Part shown: positions 8,896 through 18,300 of the stretch, in pieces
Layout: every line of letters begins with the position of its first letter
Numbering within the stretch: position 1 is the stretch's first letter
Source of the DNA: Pseudomonadota bacterium
GTDB lineage: Bacteria > Desulfobacterota > Binatia > Binatales > Binataceae
Direction of reading: 5' to 3'
DNA length: 47,886 nucleotides
Assembly: GCA_021324855.1 (NCBI GenBank)
Contig: JAJPIG010000025.1
Location: 1 to 47,886 of the forward strand
Translations under genes and position numbers: made by a program
Notes under the pieces: model-generated
Told to the model about the DNA's origin: nothing
Seen by the model: only the letters and a program-made list of their open reading frames with translations
Databases searched by the model: none

Positions 8896-9849
8896 ATGGA
8901 ACGCAATCTGGCCCTGGAAGTTGTTCGCGCCACTGAGGCGGCGGCTCTCGCTGCGTCGCGCTATATCGGAAAAGGCGACGAGCGGCTCGCTGATCGCGCG
9001 GCGTGCGAGGGGATGCGCGCGGCGCTCAACTCGATCGCGATGGACGGTCATATCGTCATCGGCGAGGGCGATCAGGACGTCGCTGACATGCTCTACGCAG
9101 GCGAGATCGTCGGCACCGGGATCGGTCCGGAGGTCGATGTCGCGCTGGACGCGCTGGAAGGCTCGCTGATCGTCGCGACCGGCGGTCCCAACGCGCTCGC
9201 ATGTGTCGCGCTCGCCGAGCGCGGCAAGTTGATACGATGCCCCGATACCTACATGGACAAGATCGCGGTCGGACCGATCGGCCGCGGCCTCCTCAGTCTC
9301 GACCGTTCGCCGACGGACAACCTGAAGGCGCTCGCTGAAGCCAAGAACGTTTATGTCGAGGACTTGCGCGTGGCGATTCTCGATCGCCCGCGCCATGAGA
9401 AGTTGATCGCCGAGGTGCGCAAGGCCGGCGCGGGAATCAAGCTCCTCTCAGCCGGCGATCTGTCGGCTGCCCTCGCTACCACGCGCGCCGATGGCGAAGT
9501 CGATATTCTGATGGGCGTGGGCGGCGCGCATCAAGGCGTGCTTGCGGCAGCGGCTATCCGCTCGGCCGGCGGCGATATGCAATGCCGCTTCGTGCCGCGC
9601 AACGCGCAGGAGACCGAGGCTTGCCTCGCTGCTGGAATTCTCGATCTGCAGCATCGCTATGGCCTGGAGGATCTGGCGGGCGACAATGTGATGTTCGCGG
9701 CGACCGGCGTCACCACCGGCGACTATCTCAAGGGCGTGCGATTCTTCTCGGGCGGCGCGATGACCAACAGCGTCGTGATGCGCTCGAAAACCCGCACCGT
9801 GCGCTTCATCGAAGCGATTCATCATTTCGACTTCAAGCCGGAGTATTGA
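8896..9849 (+). CDS. glpX: GlpX-like class II fructose-1,6-bisphosphatase with altered metal site
   Basis: A 317-residue protein collinear with E. coli GlpX, so residue numbers coincide. Asp33, Glu57 (IGEGDQD) and Asp85 (VALDALEGS) are kept, and Thr90 is replaced by Ser. The fourth catalytic position, Glu213 of GGAPEG, is Gln here (VGGAHQGVLAAA). The usual role is dephosphorylation of fructose 1,6-bisphosphate in gluconeogenesis. The Glu213Gln change may lower or alter activity. It follows the ApgM-like gene by 16 bp and probably shares the operon. Confidence 0.85.
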   Translation: MERNLALEVVRATEAAALAASRYIGKGDERLADRAACEGMRAALNSIAMDGHIVIGEGDQDVADMLYAGEIVGTGIGPEVDVALDALEGSLIVATGGPNALACVALAERGKLIRCPDTYMDKIAVGPIGRGLLSLDRSPTDNLKALAEAKNVYVEDLRVAILDRPRHEKLIAEVRKAGAGIKLLSAGDLSAALATTRADGEVDILMGVGGAHQGVLAAAAIRSAGGDMQCRFVPRNAQETEACLAAGILDLQHRYGLEDLAGDNVMFAATGVTTGDYLKGVRFFSGGAMTNSVVMRSKTRTVRFIEAIHHFDFKPEY

Positions 9850-9850
9850 T

Positions 9851-10183
9851 TTGGAGCCGCTTCGCACACGCAAGAGAAGAGAAGATCGCAGCGCAACCAT
9901 CGCCCGCCTCGAGGCTCGGATCAAGCAACTCGAGGCAACCATCGCACGCTTCCGCGACGCGCTCGAACATCTGGAAAAGCGGATGCTCCTGCGCTTGCGC
10001 GGCGAGGAGTTTTGTCGCGTATGCGGCCCGGATCGCAGCCGGGGCAAGCCTCCCAATCCGCCGATCAGCGACCTCGAACGGACTTTCTGCAAGGCTCATC
10101 ATGGCGCGGCCGCGAAAGCGAAACGTAAGAAACCGCAGCGTCTGCCTCTCGATTGGGAAGAGGTCGAGCGCCTCGCCCGCTAA
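9851..10183 (+). CDS. Small coiled-coil protein with a Cys/His cluster, unknown function
   Basis: A 110-residue protein that I do not recognise. A basic N-terminus leads into a strongly helical, heptad-like stretch (about residues 14-48, IARLEARIKQLEATIARF), followed by FCRVCG (Cys55, Cys58) and TFCKAHH (Cys80, His83/His84), which could bind one zinc. The C-terminus is lysine-rich. The only start close to the glpX stop is TTG 9851, one base after it, with GGAG about 9 nt upstream. Spacing implies co-transcription with glpX. It could be a nucleic-acid-binding accessory protein, but that is a guess. Confidence 0.6.
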   Translation: MEPLRTRKRREDRSATIARLEARIKQLEATIARFRDALEHLEKRMLLRLRGEEFCRVCGPDRSRGKPPNPPISDLERTFCKAHHGAAAKAKRKKPQRLPLDWEEVERLAR

Positions 10184-10191
10184 GTTTTTCG

Positions 10192-11367
10192 CTAACCCAC
10201 CACGCCCGCCGCTCTGAGCGAGGCGATTTCCTCGCGCGATACACCCAGTTCACCGAGCACTTCGTCGGTGTCCTGTCCGAGCCGCGGCGCTGGACGACGA
10301 ATCTCCTGCGGCGTGCGCTCGAAACGCGCGGCGGGCCGCGTCTGCCGCGTACGGCCGACCGTCGGATGCTGATACTCTACGATCAAGCCGTTGTGCTGCA
10401 CCTGCGCATCTGCGATGACCTCAGCCGGCTTCAGGATTGGCGCGCACGGCACCTGTTCGCGATCGAGGATCGCGAGCCATTCGGCGGAGGTCTTCGTCTT
10501 CAGCGCCTGACCGGTTAAGTCGAAGCGAGCGTCCGCGTTTGCGATGCGATCCGCCTGGGTGCGAAAGCGCGGATCGTCGAGCCATTCGGGATGTTCGAGC
10601 GCCCGGCAGGTGGCCCGCCATTCATCGTCGCCGACCGCCGCCATCGTGATGTAGCCGTCGGCGGTTTCATAGACCAAATCGCGCACGTTGGGCTGAACGA
10701 AGTGCTCCGAATCCGGATACGTGTAGTTGTCCATCTCCTCGGGCCAGAGAAAAGAGACCACCGCGTCGAGCATCGCGAGCCGCACGTGCTGACCTTCTCC
10801 CGTGCGCTGGCGCGCGAAGAGCGCCGCGGTCATCGCCTGTGCGGCGGTCAGCGCGGTTACCTTGTCGGAGACGATCACCCGTACCATTTGCGGCCGTCCG
10901 GTTCGGCGATCGCTTTGGATTGACGCGACGCCGGCCGAGGCCTGAATCACCGGATCGTAGGCACGCTTGTGCGCGAGCGGACCGTTTTCGCCAAAACCGG
11001 AAATTGAAACGTAAACCAGGTCGGGCTTGATGCGCCGCAGGTCCGGCTCGCCCAGGCCGATCCGTTCGGCGGTACCGGGCCGAAAGTTCTGTGCGAACAG
11101 ATCGGCGGTCGCGATGAGCCGATACATCAGCTCGATCCCGCGGCGCTGCTTCAGATCGATTACAATCGAGCGCTTATTGCGCCCCAGCATCGCGAACCCT
11201 GGCGCCATCCCGATCGGCCTTCCGCGCGCGCGTCCCGGATCGCCAACCTTCGGCGGCTCGACCTTGATGACGTCGGCGCCCTGGTCGGCCAGCATCATGG
11301 TGGCCATCGGGCCGGCCAGCATGTGCGTCACGTCGATTACGCGAATTCCGGCAAGCGGTCCCGCCAT
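10192..11367 (-). CDS. Family III CoA-transferase (CaiB/BaiF)
   Basis: A 391-residue protein starting MAGPLAGIRVIDVTHMLAGPMATMMLADQGADVIKVE, the hallmark N-terminus of class III CoA-transferases, with DLKQRRG, FAQNFRPGTAERIGLG and a catalytic Asp in RLAMLDAVVS. These enzymes move CoA between carboxylic acids (formyl-CoA, carnitine, succinate or bile-acid types); the substrate is not readable. The start is the second ATG (11367): AAGGAG lies 7 nt upstream of it, while the preceding ATG (11373) is too close. The gene is divergent from the crotonase-family gene at 11492, suggesting one acyl-CoA catabolic region. Confidence 0.9.
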   Translation of the reverse strand: MAGPLAGIRVIDVTHMLAGPMATMMLADQGADVIKVEPPKVGDPGRARGRPIGMAPGFAMLGRNKRSIVIDLKQRRGIELMYRLIATADLFAQNFRPGTAERIGLGEPDLRRIKPDLVYVSISGFGENGPLAHKRAYDPVIQASAGVASIQSDRRTGRPQMVRVIVSDKVTALTAAQAMTAALFARQRTGEGQHVRLAMLDAVVSFLWPEEMDNYTYPDSEHFVQPNVRDLVYETADGYITMAAVGDDEWRATCRALEHPEWLDDPRFRTQADRIANADARFDLTGQALKTKTSAEWLAILDREQVPCAPILKPAEVIADAQVQHNGLIVEYQHPTVGRTRQTRPAARFERTPQEIRRPAPRLGQDTDEVLGELGVSREEIASLRAAGVVG

Positions 11368-11491
11368 CGGCATGCTCCTTCTTTTATCCAGAGCAATAGT
11401 CCCGCGCTGCGAACTGGAAGTCCATCGCTTCTTGACACGGCGACTACCGCAGCAAAGTCTTTCGTAACAATCGAAACCAGAGGAGCATGCA

Positions 11492-12271
11492 TTGGAGCTG
11501 AAGCATCTGCAGTTCGACGCAGCCGCCGTCGCGACGATGACCGTCAAGCGTCCCCAGGCGCTCAACGCGCTCAATCGCGAGGTACTGAACGAGATTCTCG
11601 ATGTCCTGCACGTAATTCGGCGCGATCCGTCGATTCGCGTGCTGATCATCACCGGCGCGGGTGAACGCGCTTTCGTCGCCGGCGCAGACGTGGCCGCGAT
11701 GGCGAAAATGTCGGCGCTCGAGGGGCTCGAATTTTCCAAGTTCGGGCATCACGTGATGAACCTTATCGAGGAGCTGCCGATTCCCGTGATCGCGGCAGTG
11801 AACGGTTTCGCGCTGGGTGGCGGGCTGGAGCTGGCGCTCGCCTGTGATCTGATCATCGCGAGTGATAAAGCACGCTTCGGCCAGCCGGAAATTAATCTTG
11901 GCTTGATTCCGGGCTTTGGCGGCACGCAGCGCCTGCCACGGAGGATCGGGCTGAATCGCGCACGCGAGGTCATCTTCGCGGGCGAGATGTTCGACGCAAA
12001 AACCGCCTTTCAATGGGGCTTGGTGACGCAGGTCGTCGAACCGGGAGACCTGATGACCGTGGCGCGGAGTCTTGCCGAAAAGCTTGCTCAGAAACCGGCC
12101 GTCGCGCTTGCGCAGGCGAAGACCGCGATGCGCGCGGCGCTCACGATGACCGAGGAATCCGGCCTGCGTTTCGAGCAGCAGGCCTTCGGGGTCTCTTTCG
12201 CGAGCGCCGATCGGATCGAAGGGACCACGGCGTTCGTCGAGAAACGCCCACCGGTCTGGCGGCATCGCTAG
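11492..12271 (+). CDS. Enoyl-CoA hydratase/isomerase family protein
   Basis: A 259-residue crotonase-fold protein. The oxyanion-hole segments AGADVAAM and GFALGGGLELALACD are present, and both hydratase glutamates are retained (Glu113 in GGGLE and Glu133 in QPEINLGLIPGFGGTQRL). This predicts true 2-enoyl-CoA hydratase activity. The start is TTG 11492, about 7 nt after AGAGGAG; an ATG just upstream is out of frame. Downstream lie acyl-CoA dehydrogenase and B12 mutase genes, so the set probably handles branched or short-chain acyl-CoAs. Confidence 0.92.
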   Translation: MELKHLQFDAAAVATMTVKRPQALNALNREVLNEILDVLHVIRRDPSIRVLIITGAGERAFVAGADVAAMAKMSALEGLEFSKFGHHVMNLIEELPIPVIAAVNGFALGGGLELALACDLIIASDKARFGQPEINLGLIPGFGGTQRLPRRIGLNRAREVIFAGEMFDAKTAFQWGLVTQVVEPGDLMTVARSLAEKLAQKPAVALAQAKTAMRAALTMTEESGLRFEQQAFGVSFASADRIEGTTAFVEKRPPVWRHR

Positions 12272-12378
12272 CGATCGGTCGCGCCGCATTCTATAGCGCC
12301 CGAAGGAAGTCTAAGCTAAAAGTTGAAGTACGGAGCTTTGGGCTCCGTTATGAGCAGTGGGGCCGCTGGAGGCGCCGC

Positions 12379-13530
12379 ATGCCGATGGACTTGGAACTTA
12401 ACGACGCACAGCGACAGACCCGCGACACCGCGCGCCGCTTCGCGCGTGAACGCTTGGCGACGGCTGCGGTTGAGACCGACCGGACGCATCGTTATCCCGC
12501 TGAAGTCATTGCGGAGCTTGGACGGCTCGGCATGATGGGCGTGTTCGTGCCCGAGAAGTGGGGCGGTGCGGGGCTCGATAACGTGAGTTACGCCCTGGTC
12601 ATCGAGGAATTGTCGGTTGCCTGCGCGGCCACCGGCGCGATCGTCTCGGCCCATTCGTCGCTCGCCACTTGGCCGATCCTCGCACTCGGCAATGACGCGC
12701 AGCGAAGTCGGTTCGTGCCGCGGATGGCGTCGGGCGAATGGGTTGGATGCTTCGCGCTTACCGAGCCGCAGGCGGGTTCCGACGCGGCCGCGCAGCGGAC
12801 CCGGGCAGTCATCGACGGTGATTCATACGTGCTCAACGGCACCAAGAATTTCATCACCAACGGTCCGCAGGCGGCGGTCGCGGTAGTGTTCGCGACGACC
12901 GATCCCGCGCAGGGCCATCGCGGGGTCAGCGCGTTTGCGGTTGAAACCTCGACCCCCGGGTGGCAGATCGCGCGGACCGAGGACAAGCTCGGTATCCACG
13001 GCGCGCACAGCGCGCAAATCAGCATCAACGATCTGCGGGTGCCGCGTACGAATCTGATTGGCGAAGAGGGTGACGGCTTTCGCATCGCGATGAAGACGCT
13101 CGATGGCGGGCGCATCGGCATCGCGGCGCAGGCGGTCGGAATTGCACGCGCTGCGCTCGAAGATTCGCTCGCGTACGCGAATACACGCAAGGCCTTCGGC
13201 GGTCCGCTTGCGCGCCATCAGGCGATCCAGTTCAAGCTCGCCGACATGGCGCTCGAGGTGGACGCGGCGCGGCTGCTGACGCTGCGCGCCGCCGCGGTTA
13301 AAGACAGCAATCGATCCTGCACGCGCGAGGCGGCGACCGCGAAGCTCTATGCCGCGGAAACCGCGATGCGCGCCACGACCGAGGCAATTCAGATTCACGG
13401 CGGTTATGGCTATACGCGCGAGTTCAAGGTCGAGCGCTATTTCCGCGATGCCAAGATTACCGAAATCTACGAGGGCACCTCGGAGGTGCAGCGGATGGTG
13501 ATCGCGAGCCATCTGGTAGGCAGACGCTGA
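12379..13530 (+). CDS. Acyl-CoA dehydrogenase (short/branched-chain type)
   Basis: A 383-residue FAD enzyme that introduces the alpha-beta double bond in acyl-CoA. Visible motifs are CFALTEPQAGSDAA (FAD/substrate loop), [46 protein letters not shown], and [15 protein letters not shown] carrying the catalytic Glu of short-chain dehydrogenases. ATG 12379 follows GGAGG with 6-nt spacing. It is 9 bp upstream of the B12 mutase large subunit, so the two are probably co-expressed. A second paralogue follows the mutase genes. Confidence 0.92.
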   Translation: MPMDLELNDAQRQTRDTARRFARERLATAAVETDRTHRYPAEVIAELGRLGMMGVFVPEKWGGAGLDNVSYALVIEELSVACAATGAIVSAHSSLATWPILALGNDAQRSRFVPRMASGEWVGCFALTEPQAGSDAAAQRTRAVIDGDSYVLNGTKNFITNGPQAAVAVVFATTDPAQGHRGVSAFAVETSTPGWQIARTEDKLGIHGAHSAQISINDLRVPRTNLIGEEGDGFRIAMKTLDGGRIGIAAQAVGIARAALEDSLAYANTRKAFGGPLARHQAIQFKLADMALEVDAARLLTLRAAAVKDSNRSCTREAATAKLYAAETAMRATTEAIQIHGGYGYTREFKVERYFRDAKITEIYEGTSEVQRMVIASHLVGRR

Positions 13531-13539
13531 GGTGTCGGG

Positions 13540-15174
13540 ATGAACGGCAAGCGTGAATGGATGGAACGGACGTACGCCGGCGCAGCCGAGCGTCCGGCGC
13601 GCTTCTCGACGGTCTCCGACCTCGAAATCGAACCGCTTTATACGCCCGGGGACCTCACCGGCACCTATGACGAGAAGCTCGGCTACCCGGGCGAGTATCC
13701 GTACACGCGGGGCGTCTACGGCTCCATGTATCGCGGGAAGCTCTGGACGATGCGTGAATTTGCGGGGTATGGGCTGCCCGCGGATACCAATGCGCGCCTG
13801 CGTTTTCTGCTCGAGCACGGACAGACCGGTCTGTCGATCGCCTTCGATATGCCGGCGTTGATGGGTTATGACGCCGATCACGAACGCGCGCAGGGCGAGG
13901 TCGGCCGCGAAGGCGTCGCGGTCAGCTCAATTCACGACATGCTGGCGCTTTTTGATCGCATTCCGCTCGCGGACGTCACCACTTCGATGACCATCAACTG
14001 CACGGCGTCGGTGGCGCTCGCGATGTATCTGGTGGTCGCGGAGCGTCAGGGCGTGCCGTGGGAGCGCGTCGCGGGCACGATCCAGAATGACATGCTCAAG
14101 GAGTTCATCGCGCAGCGGGAATGGATCTCGCCGCCGGAGCCGTCGCTCAGGATCGTCACTGATATGATCGAGTTCTGCGCGCGCCGCGTGCCGCGATGGC
14201 ACCCGGTGTCGATCTCCGGCTACCACATCCGCGAAGCGGGGGCGACCGCCGTCCAGGAACTCGCGTTCACGATTGCCGACGGCATTTGCTACGTCGAAGA
14301 GGCGCTGCGGCGCGGGCTCGAGGTCGATGATTTCGCTCCGCGGCTCTCGTTTTTCTGGGACCTGCACAACGATTTTCTCGAGGAGATTGCCAAGCTCCGC
14401 GCGGCGCGCCGGATGTGGGCGCGGCTGATGAAGGATCGCTTCGGCGCGAAGAATCCACGCTCGATGATGCTGCGGACGCACGCGCAGACCGCCGGCGTCT
14501 CGCTGACGGCGCAGCAGCCCCTGAACAATGTCGTTCGCGTCGCGATTCAGGCGCTCGCCGGCGTGCTCGGCGGCGTCCAGTCGATGCATACCAACTCGAT
14601 GGACGAGACTTACGCGCTGCCGACCGAAGAGGCAGTGACGGTCGCGCTTCGCACGCAGCAGATAATCGCCGAGGAGACCGGCGTCATCAACACAATCGAT
14701 CCGCTCGGCGGCAGCTATGCGATTGAAGCGCTGACCGATCGCATCGAGCGCGACGCGCTGCGCTACATCGATCACATCGACGAGTTGGGCGGGATGATCG
14801 CGGCCATCGAACGGGGCTACCCGCAGCGCGAGATCGCCGAAGCGGCGTTCACCTATCAACGACAGCTCGAGCAGGGCATCAAGACTGTGGTCGGCGTGAA
14901 CAAGTACCAGATGAACGACGGACAGCGAATCGAGAGGCTGATAATCGATCCGGCCATCGAGGCGGCGCAGCGCGAACGCGTGCGCCAGATGAAGCAGGCC
15001 CGCAACGGCGTCGCGGTTCGCGAAGCGCTTCAGCGCGTCGGCGAGGCCTGCCGTTCGGGCGAGAATCTGATGGACCCGATTTGCGAAGCGGTGCGGCGCG
15101 AGGCGACGCTCGGCGAAATCAGCGATGTCTTCCGCGCCGAGTTCGGTGTCTACACCGATCCGGGGTGGCTGTGA
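13540..15174 (+). CDS. icmA: B12-dependent acyl-CoA mutase large subunit, isobutyryl-CoA mutase type
   Basis: A 544-residue catalytic subunit of the methylmalonyl-CoA mutase superfamily without a fused B12 domain. The TIM-barrel motifs [30 protein letters not shown] and [15 protein letters not shown] are intact. The two residues that hold the free carboxylate of methylmalonyl-CoA in true mutases (Tyr of WTIRQYAGF and Arg of EFMVRN) are Phe74 (WTMREFAGY) and Gln192 (EFIAQRE), the combination known from isobutyryl-CoA mutase. Ala101 argues against the 2-hydroxyisobutyryl type, which has Asp there. Predicted reaction: isobutyryl-CoA to n-butyryl-CoA or a similar unbranched/branched pair. The partner B12 subunit follows 3 bp later. 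Confidence 0.83.
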   Translation: MNGKREWMERTYAGAAERPARFSTVSDLEIEPLYTPGDLTGTYDEKLGYPGEYPYTRGVYGSMYRGKLWTMREFAGYGLPADTNARLRFLLEHGQTGLSIAFDMPALMGYDADHERAQGEVGREGVAVSSIHDMLALFDRIPLADVTTSMTINCTASVALAMYLVVAERQGVPWERVAGTIQNDMLKEFIAQREWISPPEPSLRIVTDMIEFCARRVPRWHPVSISGYHIREAGATAVQELAFTIADGICYVEEALRRGLEVDDFAPRLSFFWDLHNDFLEEIAKLRAARRMWARLMKDRFGAKNPRSMMLRTHAQTAGVSLTAQQPLNNVVRVAIQALAGVLGGVQSMHTNSMDETYALPTEEAVTVALRTQQIIAEETGVINTIDPLGGSYAIEALTDRIERDALRYIDHIDELGGMIAAIERGYPQREIAEAAFTYQRQLEQGIKTVVGVNKYQMNDGQRIERLIIDPAIEAAQRERVRQMKQARNGVAVREALQRVGEACRSGENLMDPICEAVRREATLGEISDVFRAEFGVYTDPGWL

Positions 15175-15177
15175 GCG

Positions 15178-15582
15178 ATGGACGGACGGCGAATCAGAAT
15201 CCTGGTGGCCAAGCCCGGACTCGACGGACACGATCGCGGCGCCAAGATCATCGCGCGGGCGCTGCGCGACGGCGGCTTCGAGGTCATCTATACCGGGCTC
15301 CATCAGACGCCCGAGATGATCGCCGAAGCCGCGATGCAGGAGGACGTTGACGCCGTGGGACTGAGCGTGCTTTCCGGCGCGCACATGACGCTCTTTCCTG
15401 AGGTTATCCGGATGCTGAAGGAGCGCGGCGCAGCGGACGTGGTCGTATTCGGCGGCGGGATTATTCCGGAAGACGACGCGCGCCAGCTTGCGACGCTCGG
15501 CGTAAAGGCGATCTTCACTCCGGGGGCGACGACTGAAGAAATCATCAAGTGGGTGCGCGACAACGTGCACCCGCGGGCCTAG
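15178..15582 (+). CDS. icmB: B12-binding small subunit of acyl-CoA mutase
   Basis: A 134-residue cobalamin-binding domain with the DxHxxG signature DGHDRG, where His18 should be the lower axial cobalt ligand, followed by [11 protein letters not shown] and [11 protein letters not shown] typical of methylmalonyl-CoA-mutase-like C-terminal domains. It starts 3 bp after the large-subunit stop, so the holoenzyme is a two-subunit type. No MeaB-type GTPase chaperone gene is next to it within the window. The symbol follows the large-subunit assignment; methylmalonyl-CoA mutase small subunit is the alternative name. Confidence 0.88.
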   Translation: MDGRRIRILVAKPGLDGHDRGAKIIARALRDGGFEVIYTGLHQTPEMIAEAAMQEDVDAVGLSVLSGAHMTLFPEVIRMLKERGAADVVVFGGGIIPEDDARQLATLGVKAIFTPGATTEEIIKWVRDNVHPRA

Positions 15583-15584
15583 CG

Positions 15585-16745
15585 ATGGACTTCGATCTTA
15601 CCGACGAGCAGCGCCAGATTCGCGAGACTCTCGCCGCCTTCGCAGAGCGTGAAATCAAGCCGCATTCGGCTGAGTGGGACCGCAACGAGCATTTCCCGCG
15701 CGAGGTCGTCGAGAAACTCGGCGCGCTCGGTTTCATCGGCGTCTCGTTTGCCGAAAAATACGGCGGCGGCGGGGCGGACACACTCTCGCAGGTGCTGGTG
15801 GTCGAGGGCCTCTCGCGCTACGACGCTTCGGTCGGACTCACATGCGCCGCGCACATGTCGCTCGGTAGCGGGCATATCGCGCTGTTCGCATCGGAAGAGC
15901 AGAAGGCGCGCTACCTGCCCGACCTGGTAAGCGCAAAGAAGCTCGCGGCCTGGTGTCTGACCGAGCCCGATTCGGGTTCCGATGCCGCCGCGCTGCGCAC
16001 CAGCGCGGTTCGCGACGGTGACCACTACGTCATCAACGGCAGCAAGCTTTTCATCACCAACGGTAACGTCGCCGAGGTGTTGGTAGTGATGGCGCGGACC
16101 GACCCGTCGCGCGGCCACGACGGAATCTCCGCGTTCATCGTCGAGCGCGGGATGCCGGGCCTGAGCAACGGCCGCAAAATCGAAAAGCTCGGGATGCGCG
16201 CGTCGGACACCGCTGAAGTGATCTTCGAGAACCTGAGTGTGCCGGCGTCGAATCTGATCGGGGAGCCGGGGCAGGGTTTCCGTCCGCAGACCGTAAGCGT
16301 GCTGGAAGGCGGACGCATCGGGATTGCGGGCTTTGCGGCCGGGATCGCACGCGGCGCGCTCGAAGACTCAATCGCCTACGCGCGCGAGCGCCGCCAATTC
16401 GGCAAGCCGATCGCGGATTTCCAGGCGATCCAGTGGATGCTCGCCGACATGGCCACTCGCATCGATGCCGCCTGGATGCTCACCTGCCGCGCGGCGAAAC
16501 TTCGCGATGCGCGTCGGCCGTTCGGACGCGAGGCCGCGATGGCGAAATTGTGCGCGTCGGAGGCCGCGATGTGGGCGACGACCAAGGCCGTCCAAATCCA
16601 TGGCGGCTACGGCTACGTGACGGACTTTCCGGTCGAGCGTTACATGCGCGATGCGAAGATCGCGGAAATCGGCGAAGGCACCAGCGAAGTGCAGCGCATG
16701 ATCATCGCGAAATCGATCCTGCGCGATGGCGCGACGCCCGCATAA
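15585..16745 (+). CDS. Acyl-CoA dehydrogenase
   Basis: A 386-residue acyl-CoA dehydrogenase starting [20 protein letters not shown] at an ATG 3 bp after the B12-subunit stop. The motifs [53 protein letters not shown] and [15 protein letters not shown] (with the catalytic Glu) are present. Tight packing with the mutase subunits suggests a single operon for branched/short-chain acyl-CoA oxidation. It is a paralogue of the dehydrogenase at 12379-13530; the two may act on the two isomers interconverted by the mutase (inference). Confidence 0.92.
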   Translation: MDFDLTDEQRQIRETLAAFAEREIKPHSAEWDRNEHFPREVVEKLGALGFIGVSFAEKYGGGGADTLSQVLVVEGLSRYDASVGLTCAAHMSLGSGHIALFASEEQKARYLPDLVSAKKLAAWCLTEPDSGSDAAALRTSAVRDGDHYVINGSKLFITNGNVAEVLVVMARTDPSRGHDGISAFIVERGMPGLSNGRKIEKLGMRASDTAEVIFENLSVPASNLIGEPGQGFRPQTVSVLEGGRIGIAGFAAGIARGALEDSIAYARERRQFGKPIADFQAIQWMLADMATRIDAAWMLTCRAAKLRDARRPFGREAAMAKLCASEAAMWATTKAVQIHGGYGYVTDFPVERYMRDAKIAEIGEGTSEVQRMIIAKSILRDGATPA

Positions 16746-16749
16746 TTAA

Positions 16750-17262
16750 TCAGAATAGCGGAGCGGCGGTCGGCTCGGGCGCGGGCGATGCGCCGGCGGC
16801 CGTTAGAAGCTGATTCTCAAGCACACCTCGCGAGACACACGCGACGTTGTTGGTCTGCGAGCTGAAAGCATAGACCGCGTTGAGATCGGCCGTCACCGTC
16901 ACGAAACTCGCATTGCGGCTGCTGCGGGACACCTTGATGGTCGCGATAGCCGAGCTTGATTGCAGCGTGTCAAGCAGATTCATCGCGCCGACCTTGCAGT
17001 AGGCCCATCGATTCCAGGTTTGCGTATCGGGCGCCTGGCATCGCGCGACGAGAGTGCCGGTCTTTTCGTTCTCGCTCTGAAGCGTACAGGACCCCGGCGC
17101 CGTCAGGTAATTCCTGAGCGATGCGAACACGGCACGCTGCGAACGGCTGACGGCCGCACTTTTCGGAATGAGGCGCGGCGCAATCGTCTGCGCACGAGCG
17201 TGCCCGGTAAATGAAACCGACATCATAAGCGCAATGATCGCGATAAATGTTGCTGTTCGCAT
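16750..17262 (-). CDS. Secreted protein of unknown function
   Basis: A 170-residue protein with an N-terminal signal peptide (MRTATFIAIIALMMSVSF, cleavage probably after GHARA). The mature part has four cysteines, compatible with two disulfides in the periplasm, and a proline-rich C-terminus. I do not recognise the family. It is the last gene of a minus-strand run, 14 bp after the LLM oxidoreductase gene, and converges with the acyl-CoA dehydrogenase. Export and disulfides are inference; no function can be assigned. Confidence 0.65.
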   Translation of the reverse strand: MRTATFIAIIALMMSVSFTGHARAQTIAPRLIPKSAAVSRSQRAVFASLRNYLTAPGSCTLQSENEKTGTLVARCQAPDTQTWNRWAYCKVGAMNLLDTLQSSSAIATIKVSRSSRNASFVTVTADLNAVYAFSSQTNNVACVSRGVLENQLLTAAGASPAPEPTAAPLF

Positions 17263-17276
17263 CCAGAGCTCGAGGT

Positions 17277-18281
17277 TTATGCGCCGGCCGTCGCTTCCAT
17301 CGTAGCGATAAAGTCACGTTCGGCGGTCTCGCGCGGACCCACGGGGAACGGGACCGGCAGCGTGATACCGGCGGCGCGGAAGCGCGCGATCATTGCTCGC
17401 GCCTCGTCCGGCGAACCGAAAGCCGCGAGTTTGCGCGCCGATGCATCGCTGATCGCGCCGGGGGCATCGTCGCGCCGATTCTCCTTCCACAGCCGCCTGA
17501 CCTCGGCAAACTCGGCAGCGAGCCCATAGCGCTCGAACATCCGATTGTAGTTGTCGACGAAGCCGTAGCCCACAAGCTCGCGTTTGAAGGCATCCAACGC
17601 GACCCGCTCGTCGGGCGTGACGCACATACGGATGTAGATCGCGCGGTCGATCTCGGCGGGTTTGCGGCCGGCCCGGCTCGCGCCCGCGTCGACCTCGGCG
17701 AGCATCGCGGGGACCGCTTCCGCGGGCGAGTAGTTCAGCAGGACGCCGTCGGCGATTTCGCCGGCGAGTCGGAGCATCGGCGGGTTCAGGGCCGCGAGGT
17801 AGATCGGCGGCGCGGGATACGAGGGACGGAAGCCGAGCCGAAAATCAGTGCGATAGATTTCGCCCGCAAACTTCGCGCGACCCTCGGTAAAAAGCTGGCG
17901 CATGATCGCGACGCACTCGCGCATCGCAGTCACCGGCTTGCGGTAGGCCGCGCCGTGCCAGCGCTCGACGATAATCGGGCTTGAGACGCCGAGCCCGGCG
18001 ATCGCGCGTCCGCCGGAAATTTCATTAAGCGTCAGAAAGGCGATCGCCGTTGCCGCGGGCGTGCGAATCTGTATCGGCAGGACGCCGCTTGCGACCCGAA
18101 TGCGCGACGTTGCGCAGGCGAATGTGGTCAGGCTGACGAAGCCGTCGGCGCTGCCCGCCTCGGCCATCCAGAGTGAATCGTAACCCAGCTCTTCGGCGCG
18201 GCGCGCAAGATGCGGGAAGCGTCCCGGCAATCCAGCGCCGAGCGTCATATGCAAACCGATCCGCTTTACCGTGTCAGTCAT
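17277..18281 (-). CDS. LLM-class flavin/F420-dependent oxidoreductase
   Basis: A 334-residue bacterial luciferase-like TIM-barrel protein. The features GLHMTLGAG, LARRAEELGYDSLWMAE, TSRIRVASGVLPIQIRTPAATA and SGGRAIAGLGVSSP are typical of F420-dependent oxidoreductases of the MER/Fgd-like group. The substrate is unknown. It lies between gspN (19 bp away) and a small secreted protein, in the same direction, so it may be transcribed from the secretion operon without being functionally linked to it. Confidence 0.88.
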   Translation of the reverse strand: MTDTVKRIGLHMTLGAGLPGRFPHLARRAEELGYDSLWMAEAGSADGFVSLTTFACATSRIRVASGVLPIQIRTPAATAIAFLTLNEISGGRAIAGLGVSSPIIVERWHGAAYRKPVTAMRECVAIMRQLFTEGRAKFAGEIYRTDFRLGFRPSYPAPPIYLAALNPPMLRLAGEIADGVLLNYSPAEAVPAMLAEVDAGASRAGRKPAEIDRAIYIRMCVTPDERVALDAFKRELVGYGFVDNYNRMFERYGLAAEFAEVRRLWKENRRDDAPGAISDASARKLAAFGSPDEARAMIARFRAAGITLPVPFPVGPRETAERDFIATMEATAGA

Positions 18282-18300
18282 GCTATCGCGAGCTTTCCTT

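Noticed and set aside
13927-15570. A 547-codon minus-strand open frame opposite the B12 mutase genes
   Set aside because: It is a mirror frame of GC-rich coding sequence, rich in Arg/His/Asp without domain structure; the plus-strand mutase subunits are unmistakable.
15178-15582. Methylmalonyl-CoA mutase as the name for the B12 enzyme
   Set aside because: The small subunit alone cannot decide, but the large subunit lacks the Tyr and Arg that bind the methylmalonyl carboxylate; the isobutyryl type fits better.
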